Assembly (NCBI GenBank): GCA_902794535.1
Contig: CADBHQ010000031.1
Location: 1 to 35,252 of the forward strand
Origin: Fibrobacter succinogenes
GTDB lineage: Bacteria > Fibrobacterota > Fibrobacteria > Fibrobacterales > Fibrobacteraceae
Reading direction: 5' to 3'
Length of the DNA: 35,252 nucleotides
Shown: in pieces, positions 31,762 through 35,252 of the stretch
Position numbering within the stretch: position 1 is the first letter of the stretch
Layout: every line of letters begins with the position of its first letter
The notes under the pieces: generated by a model
The model's input: only the letters and a program-made list of their open reading frames with translations
What the model was told of the DNA's origin: nothing
Databases searched by the model: none
Made by a program: the position numbers and the translations under genes

Positions 31762-34176
31762 TTACCTTCTGCCGCCGCGTCCGTGGCTCTTGTTGCTGCG
31801 GCCAGCACCCTTGCGTGAGCCGCCCTTACGCGGTTTGCTTGCTACGTGGAATCCTTCGCGGTCATCGCCTCGGTTTCCGCGATCGCCGCCTCTGCCGCGA
31901 GAACTGCGGCGTTCGAAGCTCGGAGCGTCGGAATCAAACCTGCCGCCGCGAGATTTTCCGCGGCCGCCACGGTTCATGTGGCTGTGTGCCGAAACGAATT
32001 CCGGAACATCATCGTCGAAGTCTTCGTCGGGCTGGCTCACGTAACCGAGGGCTTCCGCCGCGGCGGCGCGGTCAGCGCGTTCGCGAACGTCGCGGTTGCG
32101 GTAGTCGCCATACTCATCATGCGTTTCACCCTGACGGCGGCGCTTCTTCGGTTCGCTAGAGAGCTTTTCGATAATGCTGAAGTCCGCCTGACCGCGCAGA
32201 GGGTCCACCCTCAAAAGGCGCACCAGCACCTTGTCGCCGCGGCGGAACGTGCGCCCGCTCTTCTTGCCAAAAGCGAGTCCCTGATCCGGGTTGAATACGT
32301 AGAAGTCATCGCCGGCGATATCGCGGAAACGCACCAGGCCTTCAGCAATCGGGTCGGCGATAGAAACGTAGATACCCCATTCTTCGATGCCCGAAACCGT
32401 GGCTTCAAAGTCATCGCCAATGTGGCTCTTCAAAATCCAGCAGCTACACACCTTGATGGCGATGCGTTCGGTCTTCTGGTTCTTGACTTCGTTTGCAGAA
32501 ATCAAGTCGCAGACTTCAATCACGCTGTTCTTGCGTTCGGCGTTGATTTCGGCACCCTTGCGTGCGAGTTCACGGTGACACCACAAGTCGGCGTAACGGC
32601 GAATCGGGCTGGTAAAGTGTGCGTAGTCCTGCCAGTTCAAGGCGAAGTGGCCAAAGCTGTTGCTGTCGTAATGCGCCTTCTGCATGCTGCGCAGAATGCG
32701 GTTCGTCAAAGTCTCGTCGCCTGCGGCACGCTTCACCAAGTGTTCGTAAAGCTTGAATGCCGTCGGGTTCAGGTTCGTGTCGCCGCTGCGGGGCTTGCCC
32801 AGGTCGCGCAACATCACCGGAGAATCCTTGAACAGGTCCGGGTACATGTAGTACAGTTCCATGATGTCCTTGGTATCCGGCGCTTCATGAATACGGTAAA
32901 TGCCCTGGAGCTTGCGCTTCTTGAGTTCCTTCGCGCAGCAGTTGTTTGCGATGAGCATGCATTCTTCCACCCACGAATTCGATTCGTCGGTCGTGCGCGG
33001 GAAAATCTTTTCCGGTTCGCCCTTTTCGTTGAACTTGCAGCCGAATTCGGTGCTCTGGAATTCCAGCAGGCCGTCCTTGGTGCGGTTCTGTTTCAAAAGC
33101 GCGGTCACCTCGGCGAGCGCCTTGATGTCGTCGTCGCCGTTTCGCATCATTTCCATCGCCTGTTCGTAGGTGATGGACTTGGTAATCTTCACGATACTGC
33201 GGTGGAAATCCCAGCTGAGCACGTTCGCGTGCTTGTCGAGTTCCATCATGCAGGTGAAGGCGCAGCGGTCCACGCCCTGGTGCAGGCTACACACGTTGCT
33301 TGAAAGCTTTTCCGGGAGCATCGGCACAGCGGTCCACGGCAAGTACTGCGTGTAGCTCCTTTCCAGAGCTTCTTCGTCGAGCTCGGAACCTTCCGGCACG
33401 TAGTAGCTCACGTCGGCAATGTGCACGCCCAGCCTGTAGCCGCCCTTCGCGGTGCGTTCCACGCTGATGGCGTCGTCATGGTCCATGGCGCCGTCGGGGT
33501 CGATACAGAGAATCGTGAGCTGCCTGTAATCCACGCGGCCCTTGAAGTCCTTGCCGCACGGTTCCTTGACGCTGTCCACATATTTCTTGATAGCGGGGCT
33601 GAAGTCTTTGGGCAAGTTCGCGTCTTCCATGAACTTGGTCTTCACTTCGTCCCAGCTGATGTTCATGGCTTCGGCAGTGCGGTCTACCTTTGCCAAGTAG
33701 CTGTGCTTGAGTTTCGGGTGCGGGTACAGCGTGAAGCTGATGGTTTCGCCTTCCTTGCCCGGGGCTTGTCTGCGGTGGCACATCTCGTACACCTTGCCGG
33801 TATCGAGTTCGTGCACTTCCCAATCTTCTTCACCTGTCTGGTGCAGAATGCCGCGTTTCACGCGGGTTTCATTTTCCTTGTCGTTCTGCCTACGGCTGCG
33901 AGCACCCGGACGGCGATTGTCTTCGGGGTACTGTTCCGCAATCTTCTTCACACGTTTTTCGCGCTTTTCTTCGACGCTTTCGCCATCGCCCAGCTGGTAT
34001 TCCTTGTGGCTGGTACGCTTCAACAGCCCGCGGTCCACCATGTCGGCGAGCATCTGCTTAAAGGCCATCTTCTGCTTTTTCGGAAGGCCAAGCGCGCTAC
34101 GTAAGCGGCTACCGACCATCGGTTCGTCGCGTAAAATGGCAATAATCTGTTCTTCACTAGGTAAATGCTGGGCCAT
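31762..34176 (-). CDS. rnr: Ribonuclease R (RNase II/VacB family)
   Basis: An 804-residue protein. Order of domains: an N-terminal winged helix (about 5-65, PSEEQIIAILRDEPMVGSRL), cold-shock OB folds, and the RNB catalytic domain with ILCIDPDGAMDHDDAISV. That segment carries the clustered catalytic Asp residues of RNase II enzymes and is followed by GVHIADVSYYV, MLPEKLSSNVCSL and FTSPIRRYADL. An S1 domain follows (FEATVSGIEEWGIYVSI ... GLVRF). The last ~130 residues are a Lys/Arg/Gly/Asp-rich tail with many RGG-like units (NRGGRGKSRGGRF, SSRGRGGDRGNRGD), longer than in most RNase R. It is a processive 3'-5' exoribonuclease for structured RNA. A GGAGG ribosome site lies before the ATG. It starts one base after plsC ends. 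Confidence 0.94.
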   Translation of the reverse strand: MAQHLPSEEQIIAILRDEPMVGSRLRSALGLPKKQKMAFKQMLADMVDRGLLKRTSHKEYQLGDGESVEEKREKRVKKIAEQYPEDNRRPGARSRRQNDKENETRVKRGILHQTGEEDWEVHELDTGKVYEMCHRRQAPGKEGETISFTLYPHPKLKHSYLAKVDRTAEAMNISWDEVKTKFMEDANLPKDFSPAIKKYVDSVKEPCGKDFKGRVDYRQLTILCIDPDGAMDHDDAISVERTAKGGYRLGVHIADVSYYVPEGSELDEEALERSYTQYLPWTAVPMLPEKLSSNVCSLHQGVDRCAFTCMMELDKHANVLSWDFHRSIVKITKSITYEQAMEMMRNGDDDIKALAEVTALLKQNRTKDGLLEFQSTEFGCKFNEKGEPEKIFPRTTDESNSWVEECMLIANNCCAKELKKRKLQGIYRIHEAPDTKDIMELYYMYPDLFKDSPVMLRDLGKPRSGDTNLNPTAFKLYEHLVKRAAGDETLTNRILRSMQKAHYDSNSFGHFALNWQDYAHFTSPIRRYADLWCHRELARKGAEINAERKNSVIEVCDLISANEVKNQKTERIAIKVCSCWILKSHIGDDFEATVSGIEEWGIYVSIADPIAEGLVRFRDIAGDDFYVFNPDQGLAFGKKSGRTFRRGDKVLVRLLRVDPLRGQADFSIIEKLSSEPKKRRRQGETHDEYGDYRNRDVRERADRAAAAEALGYVSQPDEDFDDDVPEFVSAHSHMNRGGRGKSRGGRFDSDAPSFERRSSRGRGGDRGNRGDDREGFHVASKPRKGGSRKGAGRSNKSHGRGGRR

Positions 34177-34177
34177 A

Positions 34178-34906
34178 CTAAGCCTCCTGTTGGGCGTTTT
34201 GTCTGTAAGGCAAAGCGGATGAAATCATGTTGTGCATCTCGTCGCGCAACTGGGCGACGGATTTGTCTCTAAAACTTTCGGGCGTCTGCAACGGGTGCAC
34301 CACGATTTTGACCACACCCGGAGTCTGCGCCCACTTGGTCTTGGAAAGCCGCTTGCCGCTATCGACAATCGTCACCGGCAGGAGCGGGAATTCGTTTTCC
34401 TTGGCCATGCGGAAAATGCCGTTCTGGAACGGGAGCATGTGTCCGTCGTTGCTGCGGTGGCCTTCGGGGAACACGGAAATCGTCACGTTGTCTTCGAGGC
34501 GCTTTTTCACGGTGGCGCCCATGCCCAAATTCTTGCGCGGGTTCCTGTGCACCGGAATGCAGCCGATTTTAGTCAAGACCCAACCGAACACGGGAATTTT
34601 CCAGAGTTCCGCCTTCGCAATGAACGAGGTCATGGTAATCGAGGGCCAAATCACGTTGATGTCCAAAAAACTCTGGTGGTTTGCGATAAGCACGAACTTC
34701 TTGTGGTCCGGGATATTCTCCTTGCCTTCGATTTCGACCTTGATTCCCGACAACTTGAACAAAACCTGGAAAAATGGGATACATATGCGGGTACTGTCGG
34801 CCCAACGCCTGCAAAGCACGCCTTTGTAGAACATGAACGGAAGACCGATAACGAGAAGCCCTACTCCAATGAACAAGTAGTAGAAAATTGCACGAATAAA
34901 TGCCAT
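34178..34906 (-). CDS. plsC: 1-acyl-sn-glycerol-3-phosphate acyltransferase (PlsC family)
   Basis: A 242-residue protein with an N-terminal membrane anchor (FYYLFIGVGLLVIGLPFMF). The four acyltransferase motifs are present: I is NHQSFLD (the HX4D catalytic pair), II lies around WVLTKIGCIPVHR, III is FPEGHRSNDG and IV is LLPVTIVDSG. The enzyme transfers an acyl chain to lysophosphatidic acid to make phosphatidic acid at the inner membrane. It is the first gene of the plsC-rnr-rgpF-like operon. TATATT (minus strand 34922-34917) lies 10 bases before the ATG, with AGGA in between, so the leader is very short. An inverted repeat at 34933-34956 overlaps the -35 region. Confidence 0.92.
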   Translation of the reverse strand: MAFIRAIFYYLFIGVGLLVIGLPFMFYKGVLCRRWADSTRICIPFFQVLFKLSGIKVEIEGKENIPDHKKFVLIANHQSFLDINVIWPSITMTSFIAKAELWKIPVFGWVLTKIGCIPVHRNPRKNLGMGATVKKRLEDNVTISVFPEGHRSNDGHMLPFQNGIFRMAKENEFPLLPVTIVDSGKRLSKTKWAQTPGVVKIVVHPLQTPESFRDKSVAQLRDEMHNMISSALPYRQNAQQEA

Positions 34907-34916
34907 AAGTATCCTA

Positions 34917-34956
34917 AATATAAGGGTTTACACCCATAATGTATATTTTTTATGGG
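34917..34956 (-). promoter_or_regulatory. plsC promoter with inverted repeat
   Basis: TATATT reads on the minus strand at 34922-34917, with TATACA 17 bases upstream as a weak -35. CCCATAA (34933-34939) and TTATGGG (34950-34956) are perfect inverted arms 10 bases apart covering the -35, a likely operator for the plsC-rnr-rgpF-like operon. Confidence 0.5.
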
Positions 34957-34995
34957 CAGTGGAACATAAAACTGAAAAAAATATGCTTATGTTGA

Positions 34996-35145
34996 AGGGG
35001 GAGGGGTCCCCCTGCTTGCAGCCCCGGCATATGTGCATGGCCTTCGCGATGTTGTTACCCGCTCACTATCACGGGAATTCCCGTGGCTCGTTCGCTTGCT
35101 AACAACATTCGCTTCGGCCATATACAATTATGCCTATAGCCGGGT
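34996..35145. repeat. Large palindromic intergenic element
   Basis: The core is the perfect 16-bp palindrome CACGGGAATTCCCGTG (35070-35085). Further arms match symmetrically: ATGTTGTTA (35049-35057) with TAACAACAT (35100-35108), ATGGCC (35037-35042) with GGCCAT (35116-35121), GGCATA (35026-35031) with TATGCC (35129-35134), and CCCGGC (35023-35028) with GCCGGG (35139-35144). A G/C hairpin (AGGGG(G)...CCCCCT, 34996-35013) lies beside it. No gene was found in 34907-35205. It looks like a repeat-type element rather than a terminator. Confidence 0.65.
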
Positions 35146-35168
35146 CTTCCAGCACCCCCTCTGTGATG

Positions 35169-35252
35169 TGAACCCCGAAAGTTGGACACAGCTTTCGAGG
35201 AATTTATGGCTTTCAATCGCAAAAAATGGGAATTGGTCACAAAACTATACAA
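35169..35252 (+). mobile_element. Left end of an IS3-like insertion sequence (cut by the window)
   Basis: TGAACCCCGAAAGTTGGACA at 35169-35188 has the form of an IS3-family terminal inverted repeat (TG start, GTTGGACA core). It is followed 17 bases later by the ATG of a small basic protein. The right end and any target duplication are outside the window, so the family call is provisional. Confidence 0.55.
35206..35252 (+). CDS. Transposase OrfA-like N-terminus (3' partial)
   Basis: The frame starts at ATG 35206 with the ribosome-site-like GAGGAA (35197-35202) four bases upstream, and runs off the window after about 15 codons (MAFNRKKWELVTKLY). A short basic start leading into a helix-turn-helix is typical of IS3-family OrfA, which binds the element's ends; the neighbouring inverted-repeat-like sequence supports this. 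Too little is visible to name the element. OrfB, the DDE catalytic part, would lie downstream. Confidence 0.5.
   Translation, partial: MAFNRKKWELVTKLY

Noticed and set aside
31846..33303. Long open frame (485 codons) on the plus strand
   Set aside because: It is antisense to rnr and shows no domain. Codon bias of the real gene explains the opening.
35055..35252. Minus-strand open frame at the window end
   Set aside because: It crosses the palindromic element and the IS-like end, and starts at a TTG without a ribosome site.

Overview
The window looks like chromosomal DNA of a Fibrobacter species (phylum Fibrobacterota). This rests on a TIGR02147-family protein (a family I know as a Fibrobacter paralogous group) coupled to a lipoprotein containing a GTEAGNAI-type linker, on roughly 48-50% GC in the core genes, and on the overall gene style. 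No rRNA, tRNA or CRISPR array was seen. A recurring -10 hexamer TATATT precedes many genes on both strands.

Layout. (1) 1-3609: a TonB2-type energy-transduction cluster, with a TtpC-like TolQ-domain protein (5' cut by the window edge), ExbB, ExbD, TonB and a TPR protein broken by a one-base frameshift. (2) 3673-7345: an HD-domain dGTPase-like enzyme, an unknown zinc-ribbon protein, an unannotated 58-residue protein, and a DUF4143-type AAA ATPase whose promoter lies between two exact 24-bp direct repeats. (3) 7406-13392, minus strand: a four-gene operon, partly very AT-rich, encoding in transcription order a TPR-HExxH putative metallopeptidase, a MazG-like nucleotide pyrophosphohydrolase, a GIY-YIG + Schlafen-group-3/DUF2075 helicase, and a PD-(D/E)XK + DUF2075 helicase. 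This is the best candidate for an undescribed (probably defence) system. Its leader (13459-13658) holds a strongly structured RNA: two hairpins, the second followed by six U, whose loops are complementary over 21 bp and could form an alternative fold. (4) 13707-14827: an ORF6N-PLD-like protein with its own promoter and operator-like repeat, and a perfect 31-bp palindrome inside the gene. (5) 14908-23592: recC-recB-recD, a complete RecBCD nuclease-helicase operon with a probably leaderless recC. (6) 23787-26662: TIGR02147 protein, translationally coupled lipoprotein, and a TrmB-like methyltransferase whose first codons lie in a dispersed repeat. (7) 26721-27929, minus: an unknown lipoprotein. 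(8) 28155-30758: the conserved rpmH-rnpA-yidD-yidC cluster. (9) 30826-34906, minus: plsC, rnr and a RgpF-like gene, closed by a bidirectional terminator shared with yidC. (10) 34907-35252: a large palindromic intergenic element and the left end of an IS3-like insertion sequence cut by the window edge.

How it fits together. The ends are housekeeping (envelope energisation, translation, RNA processing, membrane insertion, phospholipid synthesis). The middle, about 4.9-23.6 kb, looks like an accessory or defence-flavoured island with nucleases, helicases, nucleotide hydrolases and RecBCD. All functional calls come from reading motifs; no database search was run.
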